This document shows, piece by piece, positions 33,703-46,379 of a stretch of DNA of 64,000 bases; positions within the stretch are counted from its first letter, which is position 1, and every line of letters begins with the position of its first letter. This DNA comes from Stenogyne calaminthoides. Its lineage: Eukaryota > Streptophyta > Magnoliopsida > Lamiales > Lamiaceae. Made by a program: the position numbers and the translations under genes. Location: the NCBI GenBank assembly GCA_037126765.1, contig JBBCBC010000025.1, positions 16,672,175 through 16,736,174 of the forward strand, read 5' to 3'. Below the pieces are notes generated by a model. It did not search any database and was not told the DNA's origin. It was given only the letters and a program-made list of their open reading frames with translations.

Positions 33703-34677
33703 GCTCTAGGCTTAGAATAGTGAGCTCTCTCCAATGTGAAACACTTGTGAAATTCTAGGGTTTTTCGAGTGCTTCAATTTGCAATAACACGAATGAGCTC
33801 TTGAGTTGCTTTGAAATTTCCCGTAACCTCTCAATGTAAAGGGTCACTGGTATTTAGAGGCAACTTCACCAAGGTTACTCTTGAAAAACTATCCGTTGGA
33901 GGAGATAGTATCAAGGGTTTCCTCTTCTGGTGTTTGATGAACGACAACACTCCCTTGCATGTTTTAGGAATATGCAGTCATGTAGTCAATCACCAATTTT
34001 TGCAGTCTGGAACTTAGTACTACTGACATGATTTAGGGTCCCGCTCATTTTCAAAGGTCAAAAAGTACATTGTTGTCTTCCTCTGATTGGTTCTTGTCTT
34101 CAGTGAATGTAAACAAACAAAACGGCTCTTTTTGGTCAATCTCTCTGAATGAGACAACCTTAAACATCACTTAGACTTAGTTCCTTTTGTCTGCATATGA
34201 ATGATTTGGGCAATATCTACTTTTCCTAATATTTATGTTTTTCGCTTTTTGTAGTCTTGAGATAGATTATATTCAGTGCCTTTGTATATTCAGGTTATAC
34301 TGAGTATTCAGTATCTTACTGAGTCTTCAGTAACTACTGGGTCTTCAGTATCTTCTGAGTCTTCAGTGTCTTCAGTGACATACTGAGTCTTCAATATCTT
34401 CAGTAACATACTGAGTCTTCAATGTCTTCAGTGACATACTGAGTCTTCAATTTCTTTAGTGACATACTGAGTCTTCAGTGTCTTCAGTTACTTATTGAGT
34501 CTTCAGTGTCTTCAAAATCTAACCTGATCTATATCTGCTGACTATACATGGTGCAGATAACTTCCTGAACAATCTATACTGAAACCTGACCCAGTCTATC
34601 AAGATTATCCTGAACATGTCATACTCAGGGTTTTTGGAATTTAATTAAAACTTCTTTATTAAATTCATCTCCCACCA
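33703..34677 (-). repeat. Element B 5' LTR, inner half deleted
   Basis: It aligns with 23591-24563 of the left LTR from GGCTTAGAATAGTGAGCTC onward. The TATA-like site of the left copy (GGTATTTATAGG) reads GGTATTTAGAGG here (33848-33859), so the promoter copy is mutated. The last bases CCCACCA replace CCCAACA. Confidence 0.9.
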
Positions 34678-34682
34678 AACCC

Positions 34683-34854
34683 TTTTACCCTTACCAACGT
34701 TTATTTTATATAATTTGGTCCCTACTTGTTTTGTATTATTATTTTTTTCAAATTTATCCCTTATTTTATTTATTTTATCTTGTAAATTAACTTAATAGTT
34801 ACTTTTAAGTTCCTTTACTATGCACATAGTATGTTAAGACTTATACATAGAATG
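34683..34854. other. Short AT-rich spacer between elements B and C
   Basis: Host or older repeat sequence left between the target duplications of B and C. It resembles sequence on the far side of C (TTTATTTTGTAA, AGCTACTTTTAG types). Confidence 0.6.
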
Positions 34855-34859
34855 ATCTT

Positions 34860-36854
34860 TGTTGGTTCCGGTGCAAACGAGTCTTACACGTGTATGGGGG
34901 GGAATATACGTGTTCAGTGATTTTAAAACTTTTTCTTTTACTGAGGTCAGCTTGGGTCAGGTTGTCCTGATGATTTGGTCCTGAGAAACACAAATCGCCT
35001 CGAGTCAAAGTCTATCGAGACAAGGATCCCGAAATCGCTTTCGATACCTCGATAATCCCAACCGAGTCCTCGAGAAGCCAGAGATCCCGAGTTGCTTGGA
35101 TCGATAATCGACTTTCTTCAACCCTCGTAAGAGTAAGTTCGGTTTGGTAACTATCTGTTCTAGCTACTCAGATGTGCGAAATGGTTGGCCCTTAGTTTAT
35201 ACTCGTTTTAAGCTTTTGCTGAAAACCTTCCTTTAATGGAATAGTGATTAGGCGTGATTCAATTATATGCAACTTTCAAAGATTGATTCCAACCAAAATA
35301 TCGCGGAAAATATGCTTTCAAAACACAAAGAATGCAACAGATAAATCATTCAAAAACGTAAAGCAAAGAACACAAAGAAATTATAGTGGTTCGTAGACTC
35401 AAGCTCCTACGTCCCACTCTCCCCGATCTCTTCGTAAAAATTCACTAATCACTTCCTAAGGCTTTCTCGACTACCTCTCAGAGTTTACTAACCTTTCTAA
35501 TTTTGAGCTTTCGACTACCTCCGTAGTTTACTAACTCAAAACTCACACAAGCTTTCTCGCTCATCCAAGATAGATTACTCACTTCTTCTCTAGAGCTTTC
35601 TCGACTACCTCAATGTAGTTTACTTACTTTTTACAACTCCAATCTCACCAACAATCACACTCAAACTACCTTACAAAGGGTTTGGGGTTTATTGGTTGGT
35701 TTCAACTAGGATGAGATATCCTTTACAATAAAGAACAATGCAAAGGTGGGATATCTCGACTAAGCTTTGATATATCTTATCAAGCTAGGCTTAGTGGAAT
35801 GAGCTCTCTTCGATTTAAAGCACTTGGGAAATTCTTGGGTTTTCGAGTGCTTCAACTTCAATAATAAGTTTGAGCTCTTGAGTTGCTTACAAATTTCCCC
35901 GTAACCTTTCAATGTAGAAGGTCACAAGTATTTATAGGCATACACCAAGGTCACTCTTGAAAAACTATCCGTTGGAGAGATAGCTTCGTGAGTTTCCTCT
36001 TATGGTGTGTGAGAAACGGCTATATTTTGGGTTTGACACTCCCTAACATGTTTTAGGCAATAGCCTTTCATGTAGCCGGTCTTTACTTTTTGCAGTCTGG
36101 AACTTAGTACTTCTGACATCTTTTCAATGACTGTCATTGTCGGTAAGATATAGATGCGGTCTTTGTCTTCCTCTTTTTGACTTTTGTCTCCAGTTAAAGG
36201 TAGACAACTCAACGACTCTTTTGGTTACAATCTCTGAGTTGATATAACCTTAAAAACACTTTGTCTTAGTTCCTTTTGTCTGCATTTGAATGTCTTGGGC
36301 AATATCTATTTTTATAAGGAATCACGATCTTCTCAGTGTTGCATCCTTCAGATAGATATTTTCAGTGCCTCGGAGCATTCAGTTTATATCGAGCATTCAA
36401 AGATTCTATCGGGTCTTGATAATTCGCGGCCTTCAATATTCTTGATCTTCGCCTTGATCTTACGTCTTGAGTCTTCTGAGTCTTCAGGGTCTTCCGAGTC
36501 TTCAGGGTCTTCTGAGTCTTTACAGATATACTGACTGATATACTGAGTCTTCATCTTCTGAGTCTTCAGTTCCTCAGTTTCATACTGAGTCTTCAGTATT
36601 TCAGTTTCATAATGAAACTTCAGAAACTTCAGTTTCATACTGAAACTTCGGTTTCTTCAGAAACTTACTGAGTTCTTCAGAATCTTCAGATCCTAACCTG
36701 ATTTATATCTGCTGACTATACATTTTGCAGATATCATCCTGAATACTCAAAAACTGAATCCTGACTCAACTATCAAGATTATCCTGAACATGTCATACTC
36801 AGGGGTTTTGGGATCTAATCAAAATCATATCTTTATTAAATTCATCTCCCAACA
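34860..36854 (-). repeat. Element C 3' LTR
   Basis: 1995 bases, TGTTGGTTCCGG to TCATCTCCCAACA. A minus-strand TATA-like box lies at 35948-35958 (plus GTATTTATAGG). Around 36460-36670 it holds short repeats built from TCTTCAG and GAGTCTTC words. Confidence 0.93.
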
Positions 36855-36869
36855 ATTTCCCCCTTTTTG
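36855..36869 (-). promoter_or_regulatory. Element C polypurine tract
   Basis: The minus strand CAAAAAGGGGGAAAT abuts the LTR, identical to that of element B. Confidence 0.88.
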
Positions 36870-36959
36870 ATGATGCCAAAACCTATCTTTTTACAAACAT
36901 ACTTAACATATACTCAGGTTTCAGTTTATCCTATTACAAGATTGGTTTATTTTCAACAA

Positions 36960-37075
36960 TTTCCTTCATAAATAATGAGTCTCCCAACAATTAATCTCCC
37001 AACAATTTCTTCAGTAAAAAATCTCTCAAAGGATTCATCACCAAATACTTAATTTCCCAACAATTAATTCAGAGA
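36960..37075 (-). repeat. Repeated LTR-start-like motif upstream of the PPT
   Basis: The plus-strand word TCCCAACAATT recurs (about 36983, 36998, 37056), each equivalent to AATTGTTGGGA on the minus strand, the sequence that begins the LTR itself. Element D has the same arrangement at about 59890-59955. Confidence 0.7.
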
Positions 37076-37239
37076 CAATCATTCAGGCATATCAAAAGTA
37101 AAAGACATGTAAATAAGATAATGAAATATTATCTTTTGAGCATAAATGATAAGTTTTCATTGATGATAGTTAGACTGTTACAAGTTACAATGAATCTTAT
37201 CTGAACAAAATCAAAAAGACAAAAAAAAGGATTACATGA

Positions 37240-40200
37240 ATCTTCTGAGTCTTCATCTTCGCCTTTCTTCGCTCTTCAAATTTCGGCTCTTGATTCGCTT
37301 CGATTCGATCTTCTTCCACCTCATCAGCAGGGACTTCAAGGTTGAACATTCCGTAATATCTTCTTTTCCAACAAGCATCTCTCTTTGATGATATCAGGAT
37401 TGTTCCCTGTCAGACCCAACTGAATGGCGTACTGAGATATTTCTTGAGCAATGACTTTCTCATTCACACGGCCATTCTCCAAATGGGAGGAGGGTACACG
37501 ATGGACCAGGCGGTTATCAGACCTTTCTTTCATCCGATAGATTTATCCAAATTTTGAAGATATTTCGGATAGAAGGTCGAGATAGTCGATGAAAGCCTCA
37601 TTCGGATCTCGAGCTCTCCTCTCCATTCTCTCGAGCACATCATAATAGAACCGTAAAGTTCTCTTAATTTCTTCCCATGCATCATTGAGTCGGATCGAAT
37701 CCATTTGTCCATTTCGTGCTTTTGTGTTCCCTCTCCTCTTGCTTGCGAACTTTTGAACCCACCTTCTTTTTTTCGCTTCTTCTTCTACCTTCTTTTCGAT
37801 CACTGGTGCACCGTAAATGTATGAAGCTTTTTTTTGCTTGTTCAACTGGAGTGTTTTCAGAGCTTTCGGTATTGAAGACTTTCTTCTTTGGCTCAACCTC
37901 AAATTCTTCAATATCCAAAGATCAATTTTTTCTCTGAATTGGCTTAGAAGCCTTTGCTCTTTTGCCCTCGGTTCTTCCATCGCCATAGCCTTTCTCTTGA
38001 TGGGCATTTCAAAGACCACCAGGCTTTGTACCAATTCTTCCCTCTACCACCGGTTTCTCTATATCAACTTCCCCGATTGTTTCCTCCAAACCCGAGTGTA
38101 GATTGGCTTCTCCACCTTCTTGAACTTAAGCTTCTCGTTGGCTTCTATCTCCTTCATGGCTTTGGCAATGATCTTCTTTTTTAGCATCCTTGACAACTTT
38201 GCCTTTCGAGTATGTTCCAATAAATTCCTCGAGATCGGCCCGTGTCTTTCCCCTTCTTGAACCATACTCTGTGAAGCTCGGAGAGTCTTTGTGGTCCATA
38301 TGGTATTGTTCTTTCTTGACCTCCGCACCTCCCCGCCATCCGATCTTGCTCCTCCTCGAGCCTTCGAGGTGGTTCTTCGCCACGAGAATTCTTCGACAGA
38401 TGAGCAAATTGGCTTGAGAGAGCTTCTTTGAACATATTCGTCATCTTGGCCATGAGCATTGAGCTCATTTCCTCAACAACATTCTTCACCAAAGATCTCA
38501 TTCTTCTCTACCAACTTTGCTTCTAGAATTTGTGTTCCGCTCCCCGATGCTTTTGCTTCAAATTCAGATAAGCTTCGACCTTGACCCTCCATCTTTGCTT
38601 CTAATTTTCCTTCCATGGAGGTCACTTTATTTGTCGAGTATCCCGGCTGCACCGGTTCAAGAAGAACTCAAACTTTCAATCTTCCGAGCTTGGTTGGCTA
38701 ATGCCTCCTCGTCCCGAGCAACTTTGGTCGGGATCGGCTCAACCTTCTTCGAACTTCACTATCGGCCGCAATGAAATCAATCTCGGTGAGCATATCGATC
38801 GGTACATGCCTCCTGAGTTGGCTTTTTTCATCTCGAGTCTCGGTCGAACACGAGCCCGGTTTGAGCCGGAGCCGGACTTCGATCGAGAACTAGGATTCAC
38901 CGAGCAGGTGTCCACGAGCCTCGGTCTGCATATCGACATTCTGATTTAAAGGTAGGAACTTCAGTAATCCTGGCATAATTATCAATAGTGCCAAAAGTTA
39001 CCTGAAGGCTAACTTCGATCACGAGGATGTTTGACAATAATTTGACAAGCATCGATTGAGTCTTTCTCCTTCTGAGATTGACTCTCATCATCCCCTTGTT
39101 GGTCCCCATCCTGAGATTTGTCTTTGGAGCTCGGGGCACCAACTTCAGCAACTTTCCTCTCAGCAACCTTCCTTTTCACAAGCTCATCAAAGTCTGAGAT
39201 TTTCATCCTGAGCTTGGTTTTTCTGAACCCTGAGAATTCAGTGAGAAAAGCTATCTCCTCGTTCCACCAGTCTTCGCCTCTGAATGAAGCAATGTTGAGC
39301 ATCTCCTAAGAGTCTCGGTTGAGGATGTGACCGTTGACCTCAATCTGAAGAAGATGTCTTGGAGGTCAGGGAATGAGCTAAGCTCAGGGTAGCGGTCAAG
39401 GATGAACCGTTCCCCCTTGCTTCGCCATTCGGTCTCTTCAGCTTCACCTTTCTTGAGCATCGGGCTCTCAGGTTCAGTTGGAAAGTCTGCTGAAGGATCG
39501 ACTAACAGCTCATTCAGGAGCTCATCAAAATTCATCGGCTCCTGAGGCTCAGCAAACTCTGAGGTTTGGGCAGACAACTCCTCGATCAATCGACTTGGTT
39601 ACGAGGTCCGAGCCGGGCGCCCTCCGATGGGAATTTCGGGCTTGCTCGAGACATGAGGGAACTTCCTCAGAGGAATCTAAACATTTTCCGAGGTCTCGAA
39701 AGGTGCTTCCTCAAAGGATCTCAGATTTGCTCGAGGTCCGAGGTCCTTGAATATTTCTTGAGAGAACTTATCAGAACTAAGCGACGTCTCAAGAACCTCA
39801 GAGAAGACTTGCTCCTCAGTTTGATCCTGTGCTTTTGAGATAGCATGAGCCAATACAAGTAAAGGCGATTTTTGAGCAGTTTGGCTCTCAGGCTGAATCT
39901 CCCCAGTCTCACTTTCCTCATCATCAGTGAGAAACACCATTCTCTTGCGCTTTGGAGCAAGGGTCTTTTACTTTTTTCAATCTCTCACCGCCATCTTGCA
40001 TCCAACAAAACCTTCCCCCGGTTTGTTGGCTTTTCTTCAAAGAAATACAAGAATCGGTGATTCCACATTTTTCTTTTCTTCCCTTGATAGTCCTCTTTGG
40101 AAAGAATGAGCTTGAACATTACTTTGGACTTAGGGAATGGAGTAGAATTGGAAAAGATATCCTCCTCCTCTCGGCACATCTCCAAAATAAATGCTATTTT

Positions 40201-40940
40201 GGTGGCATGGAGGATCCTTCCTTTGATAGATATTACTCCATCCTCCCTTCTTATGACCATGGTTTGCTCACTCACCACCTTGATCAGATACTTCAGCCAG
40301 TTGAACTGCTTGGTGGGTGAGTCTCGATTGCCGCATAAGTCGGAGTTTGGGAGGCCGACCGCTCAAGCTTCCAGATTGACTCATGATGCACTTTCCAACA
40401 ATATCCATCAATACTCTGTACTTCGACTTTAGATGCCGCTTATGCTTAACTCATGATGCACTTTCCAACAATATCCATCAATACTCTGTACTTCGACTTT
40501 AGATGCCGCTTCTGCAGAGTTGCCTCAAACTTAATAGGATTCTCAAGAATCCCATCAAGATACTTTGCCCCGTCCCCAACATATACAATGAGGAGCATCT
40601 CCCCATCGCACAACTCAAATACGTCGTTTAAGTTCTTAGGGACAATATAGAGTTCTCGAACAAAATCCACATACTTCATCGATTGTTCAAGATGAGAAAC
40701 ATAAATCTTGGACTCAATACAATCATCCTCAATTATTTCCAAATTAGCGACAAACTCTATTACCTCGCGAGTATACTCCGCCTCCGGTCGGTTCGCGACG
40801 AGGTTCGTCAGTTTTGCCAATTGAATCAAGTGGAGCACCTCTTCTTCGTGCTTGGCATTGGAAGTACTCTCCAGAGAAACCACGTACTCATACCATGGCT
40901 TGTTTGTTTTGGCCAATCTTTCAAATATGGTAAGAGCCAT
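37240..40940 (-). pseudogene. Element C third ORF (env-like by position), broken
   Basis: The start at 40940 gives MALTIFERLAKTNKPWYEYV and the frame is open to about 40446. Further blocks follow: MCREEEDIFSNSTPFPKSKV (about 40180), an acidic block (LTDDEESETGEIQPESQ, about 39930), NIASFRGEDWWNEE with FSGFRKTKLRMK (39300-39200), a region homologous to the coiled coil of D (about 38640-38400), EKPIYTR (about 38100) and the C-terminal FYPKYLQNLDKSIG (37570). These blocks appear in the same order in B and D. A 61-base tandem copy at 40381-40511 shifts the frame, as do CTG/CG changes. Localisation and role are unknown. Confidence 0.75.
40381..40511 (-). repeat. 61-base tandem duplication in the C third ORF
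   Basis: TCATGATGCACTTTCC to AGATGCCGCTT is present twice without mismatch, at 40381-40441 and 40451-40511, with a period of 70 bases. As 70 is not a multiple of three it breaks the frame. B has only one copy. Confidence 0.9.
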
Positions 40941-41589
40941 TTTTGAGATTTGAAGATTTAGGGTTTTGAGCGATGAAGCTTTTCTGGGTAAAAGAGGGAT
41001 TTTATTTGCAGAGGTTTTTGGGAACGAAGGGTTTAATAAAATTGGCTTGAAAAGGCTTCTCAAAGAATATATATCGTGAGATCGTGGGGTATCATACCGG
41101 TTAGGTGAAAAACAACGGTTGAGATTAATCGTCGACATTCCGGTATGTGAAAAGTCGATCTTCCAAAAAGTAAGCCGCCATTTTAACCTCATTGGTTATT
41201 AAATGTAACAGAGCATTTAATGACTGTTGACCTTCTTAGGAATTTCAAAGATCCCGCCCAAAAACATTCTTTTTCGTGTTTTTGTATTTATTGTAAATGA
41301 TTATCGAGTTTCACTTAAGCAATAAATGAGTCGCGTGAGTCATTACTTCTTCAGACTAATTTCCCTCTATTAGTTTTACTGAGTATTGACCTTGATAAAA
41401 TGTCAAGATGATAATCTTAGTAATCGAATGGGTTCAAGATAATCCTCGAGTAATCGACCTTCAAGAATCTGAAGTTTCGAGACGCAGCTTCAAGATTTTC
41501 CATTTTATCTCGAAGTTTCTCAAGAGAATCCTCGAAAAACTTCATGCATCTGAAAACCTTCAATTTTTTAGATTTTACTCTATACTCCT

Positions 41590-41990
41590 GGATCCAACAT
41601 CCCTAATTCAACTGATAGTTCTCAAATCTTGATTCAAATTAAAGGTTTAGTCAAGATATCGCCTTCTCTGCTTATCAATATGAATTTTCTCCATCCTCGA
41701 TGTCCTTTTTCTCAACATGATCTCTCGATGAAGTGATGTCCGATATCCACATGCTTGCATCCGGTGTGTGCAATACCGATTTTGTGAAATAGCAATGGCA
41801 CTATTATTGTCACAAAATATTGGTACTTCATTGGCTACAACTTTATAATCCCTTAATTGTTGTCTGAGCCAAAGAATCTGAGCACAACAGCTTCCTGCAG
41901 CCATGTATTCAACTTTAGTAGTACTCGTTGCTATCGAGGTCCATTTCTTCAAAACCAAGATATCACCATTTCCAAGAAATTGACAAGTTC
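41590..41990 (-). pseudogene. pol: Element C RNase H
   Basis: The readable frame begins TSIATSTTKVEYMAAGSCCA (41930-41870) and continues WLRQQLRDYKVVANEVPIFC and DNNSAIAISQN. Two small length changes then shift the frame before the HIDKQR piece near 41660. The B copy reads through the same place, which suggests decay or a consensus error rather than different biology. Confidence 0.87.
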
Positions 41991-41999
41991 CTAGTGGAC

Positions 42000-43080
42000 T
42001 TCACAATTCTACAACCTCCATAATCAACATCCGAGTAACCAGCTAATTCATGGTTATCATCACCGAATACCATAATCCTCTATTCATCGCGCCCCTTAAG
42101 ATACTTCAAGATCTTTTGGCGTATTTCCATGTGACTAGCCTTTAGGATTAGCTTTGGTATCTTGCACATATCCCAACAACAAATGTTATATCCTACTACT
42201 TGTCGTGAGATAGAGCAATGATCCAATGATTCTCTATAATCGCATGACTTCATCGATTTGCCTTTCGTAATCGAGATCCATCTTGTAGTTAGTATTCATG
42301 GGAATCCTAATCGCATTGCAATTGTACTTATATATTTTGCAATCGATCTCTGGTGTACTTTGCCTGGTTGATGAAGATTCCTTCCTTTGATTGTTTCACT
42401 TGAAGACCTAGAGAGAAATTCATCTCTCCCATCATTGACATCTCAAACTTGCCTTTCATCAGTGTTGAAAACTTTTCACACAACTGAAGGTTTGAAGATC
42501 CAAAAATGATGTCATCAACATATGTCTGAACCAGTAAGATATCTTCCCCATATTCTATCCTGAACAGAGTTCTATCAACAGTTCCTTTGACAAAACCATG
42601 GTCAAGAAGAAACCGAGAAAGAGTATCATACCATGCTCGGGTGCTTGCTTAAGACCATACAAGGCTTTTTCCGAGCCTGTAAAACTTGGTCATTCTGTTC
42701 AAACCAGAGGTTGTTCTACATAAACCTCTTCTTTAAGCACACCGTTCAGAAATGCACTTTTCACATCCATTTGATAGACTGTGAACTTCATGTGGGCAGT
42801 ATATGCAAGAAACAATCTGATGTCTTCTAGTCTTGCAACAGGTGCAAAGGTTTCATCATAATCAAAGCCTTGTTCTTGGGAATAACCTTGTGCAACTAGC
42901 CTTGCCTTGTTTCTTACAGTGTTGTTGTTCTCATCTCTTTTATTCTTGAATACATACTTGGTTCCAATAACATTGTGCCTTTCGTGTCTATCTACTAAAT
43001 CCCATACTTCATTTCTTGAGAATTGGTTCAAATTTCATCTTGCATAGCAAGAATCCAATGAGAATCTTGTAGAGCTTCAC
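42000..43080 (-). pseudogene. pol: Element C reverse transcriptase
   Basis: A well-preserved RT N-half lies at 43031-42720: FSRNEVWDLVDRHERHNVIG, TKYVFKNKRDENNNTVRNKA, RLVAQGYSQEQGFDYDETFA, VYQMDVKSAFLNGVLKEEVY. The C-half holds the catalytic YVDD codons at 42511-42522 followed by IIFG, then FSTLMKGKFEMSMMGEM-type text, with frameshifts on both sides. Confidence 0.9.
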
Positions 43081-43779
43081 CAATCTCAAGTTCTTTTCTC
43101 CTGATAGGAAGCAAATGAATAGTGCACTTTCACCATGGAACCTTCTTGTTTTGACACCTTCAGCCAGATCACCCACAATCTGACTTGTAGGATGACTATC
43201 TAACCATCTTCTTCTAGATGTTCCCCTTCAATAAGTATCCTCAACATTTGAAATGTTAGGTTCAAGCTTAGTTCAATAAACTCGGGAAAAATGTAAAAGG
43301 AGAAAGGGAATCATCTTCCCTCGTGGAAATTTATTCGAATATTGTCAGAGACATTTGTTCCCTTTTGGTTGATAGATTCAGAATTTGCCTCACCAGTGAC
43401 CACATCTTCATTGGCATCACATACTTGATTCTGAACTGGTGTCTGCTCGTTTGGTCACTTCAAGTGTGTTGGTTTTCCTTTAGTGAAGACTTTCCATCCC
43501 GAGTCTCACCATCCTCGAGTTCCATCCTGAACTTCTTTATTCGAAGTCCGAGTCACCCAATCATAGATGGTGACCGACTTCTTCTTTTCGTGTTCAAAAT
43601 GATGTTTTGTCATTCTTTTTCAGCTTAATCCGTGATCCTCTTGGTCATTTCTTTCAAGATCATGTTCCCTGCTTTTCCGAACACAAGTAGATTCATCAAA
43701 AAACAACATGAGGTTTTTCCTCCACAATAAGAGTCCTACAGCTTGTAAACTCGAAAGCTTTTATCGACTTCGTAATATC

Positions 43780-44765
43780 CTAAGAATATTCCTTCATCGC
43801 CTTTTACTATCAAATGTTTTCAACTCGATCTTTACCATTTTTGTATGAAACACTTGCAAACCAAACACACGAAAAGAAAGAAACAAGAGGTTTCCTTTCA
43901 TTCCAAAGCTCATAGGGTGTTTTGCCTCGACTCTTGGTCAACATGGATCTCATATGTGAATAGCATGCAAAGTTGATAGCTTCAAATTTCAAAATCTTTT
44001 AGGAATATCGACCTTCACTATCATTGTCCTTGCAAATTTATTTTAGAGTCCTTCGTTTCTTCTTTCAAGAACACCATTTTGTTGAGGGGTCCTTGCAAAT
44101 GATGTTTCATGAGTAATTCCATTTGCTGCACAATAATCAGATATAATATGGTTTATAAATTCAGTTCCTTTGTCGATCTGATCTTGACCACACTCTCGAT
44201 TTTTTCTCAATACGAGCCTTTTTAGTAATTCAGCAATTTTTATCTCGAGTCTCTTTTTATCGAAAAAGAATATGACCCAAGTATATCTTGAGTAGTCATC
44301 AACTACTACTAGTGTATTTCCGCCATTGGTGCTCACCGGTGTTATTGACCAAAAAATCCATATGTAACAAATCAAGTATTCTTTCAAGAGAAACATCTAC
44401 TTTGCTTTTAAATGATGCTCTAATTTGTTTTCCTTTTTGGCACGCATCACAAACATGTTCCTTACTGAACACTTCATTAGGCAACCCTCTCACAAAAGCT
44501 AATCTTGCAAGTTTATTCAGGGTTTTGAAATTCAGATGATTCATTCTTTTAAGCCATAACCAACCGGGTATCTGTGGAACTTTTAAGAACCAAACATGTA
44601 TCTTTAGGAGTTGAACTCCAATCAAGAAGATACACATTTCCTTTTCTAGTACCAACAAGAATATTTTCTCGTGAGATATCATCTTTCACATAACATAAGT
44701 TCTTAGAGAACTCAACATTAAAAACCCTTACCACGTAATTGGCTTATTTGAAAGCACGTTATGCT
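43780..44765 (-). pseudogene. pol: Element C integrase
   Basis: Pre-integrase RMNHLNFKTLNKLARLAFVR and EHVCDACQKGKQIRASFKSK lie at 44560-44410. The core has LLHMDF (catalytic D), VVVDDYSRYTWVIFFFDKKR, a damaged second catalytic site (QIDKGTEF where DNGTEF is expected) and RTPQQNGVLERRN (catalytic E). TPYELWNERKPLVSFFSC is at 43925-43875. Pieces are in two frames. Confidence 0.88.
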
Positions 44766-44990
44766 TCAATCCGTATACATATGAAACACCATGGATGTGA
44801 ATCGAGTCGATTTCCAAAGTTCCATATCCTTCACCATCCTTTGAGTTATTCCAAAAGTGATCCGAGGGCCTATTTGTTCAACATAGTCAATGAGTATCTC
44901 GCTTGAATCTCGCCATATGTCTTGAGCATCCACCGTCAAGATACCATACATCGTGGGCTTTTTTCATCTCTTCTCATCGCTAAGCATGTG
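44766..44990 (-). pseudogene. pol: Element C protease, active-site Ser read as Gly
   Basis: The active-site codons 44929-44946 read WYLDGG, followed by CSRHMA, where element B has WYLDSG. The change is CTG to CCG on the plus strand (AGT to GGT on the coding strand), one of the patterned differences seen through this part of the window. It may therefore be an artefact rather than a real loss of the catalytic triplet. Downstream reads IDYVEQIGPRITFG as in B. Confidence 0.82.
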
Positions 44991-46379
44991 ATCTTTAATC
45001 ACCAAGGTTCTTGTTTTCCTCCTAAAAACAGATCAATTCTTAGGTACCCAATTTGTGTAGGGTCCTACAAGGTTAGTCAGACCTTTCTAATCCAAATCGC
45101 CTCGACAACTCTAATCACTTTAGAGTGGCCGATCCGCTCTTCCATAAACATCTACATACACATTTACTACTCTGGGTGCCTTAGCAGTTTCACAGTACGA
45201 TGAGTGCTTACCTTTTAGCATGAACATGAGCCTTAGAGTTTTTCTTTGGTACAAGCCTTTTGTTCGGTTGCTTTTGGCTTCATGGCAAATTTGTCCTAAT
45301 CTTTGTTGACTTGGGTTTAGGTAACCTTTACCCTTAGGCAAGTGGGGTTCAAAGTTGCTCAGACTTGAAATTTGGGGTCTTTCAAGATATCGAGGACTTG
45401 GTCTCTTCGGTTGAGAATGTCTCTCCGAAAGTGTTTCTCTTCCGAAGATTCCTCCCGATGGCTCAAGTGCATCCTTTCAGTTTGCATTCTTAGCCGAGAG
45501 GCTTTGAAGTACTTTGCTCGAATTTTCTTAATCGAAAGTGCTCAGTTTTTCTAGCCTTCACCTAAGGTTTGGGCTTTCTTACACGATCATTCAGTTTTTA
45601 CCGAACCATATGTCATTTTCCCTTGTCTAACACCTTGGGCATTTCTTCAATTGAAGTGTAGGTGCCACTCGGGTTTTACAAAGATTGTCTTTTGCTACTT
45701 GATGCAAAGATTCGGATGACCTTTGTGAGGTTCCTCGAATGTATCCTAATCCGTATTTTATAGTGACAGATCTCGTAACTCCTTTAATTTCATCTATTAC
45801 TTTAGATGTAGTATTCAATAGAGTTAGCTTCTTCCTCACAAGACTATCCTCACATTTCTGTAGAGTTTCACGCTTCTCGAGAGAGGTCATTGAACTTAGT
45901 TCGATCAAATTAATCTCTTCAAATGATTTCTAAATTTTTTAGTTAGGGTCACTATCAACTTCTCTTTCTCGAGAGTTGTACTTTCGTAACATCCACCATC
46001 AAGAGCTCCCATTAATTGAGAAGTGATTTCAGTTTTGCTAGAGTCTTTCCACTTAAGATTTTCAAATTCCAGCCCTTATTCTCGCTCTTGAGTTTCATTT
46101 AGCAGCTTATTGTAAACAAAGATAGTCCTTCATCGATTCTCAAAAGAATCCATCAGTCAAATTGATCGCTTATAGTTGAACTTGACAACTCTTGTGCTAG
46201 TGTAGGAGCAACAATAGAGAAAGAAGAGTTTACCTCCTCAATAGCCATCAGATAGATGTCATCACTTTCACCGTTCGAGAATATTTCATCCAAGAGCTAG
46301 ATCCCTCCTCGTAATGTTCTTCTTCCGCAACCATGGCCTTCTTGCTAGAGAACATCTTGTCTCTTTTTAAATTTCGCTT
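44991..46379 (-). pseudogene. gag: Element C gag C-terminal coiled-coil region
   Basis: This stretch separates the zinc knuckle from protease and is missing in B. One readable block at 45908-45627 (LEKRETLQKCEDSLVRKKLT, then GLGYIRGTSQRSSES) matches the charged, probably coiled-coil gag tail with a GLGY motif found in SIRE-type elements. Frames change often. Confidence 0.6.

Larger units (their letters stand above)
22676..34677 (-). mobile_element. Copia element B (SIRE/Maximus-like) with a third ORF
   Basis: The outer ends match (TGTTGGTCCCGG on the left, TCATCTCCCACCA on the right) and are flanked by a perfect 5-base duplication AACCC (22671-22675 and 34678-34682). The left LTR is complete (1888 bases). 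The right LTR keeps only its outer 975 bases, because a deletion removed the inner half together with the primer-binding site. Order on the minus strand is gag, protease, integrase, RT, RNase H, third reading frame, polypurine tract, 3' LTR. It is closely related to C and D. Confidence 0.93.

Noticed and set aside
34310..34510. CRISPR-like repetition
   Set aside because: Repeats are degenerate, without unique spacers of constant length, and lie inside an LTR of a plant retrotransposon.
38739..38949. Plus-strand open frames around the C third ORF
   Set aside because: They are antisense shadows of the minus-strand frame shared with B and D.
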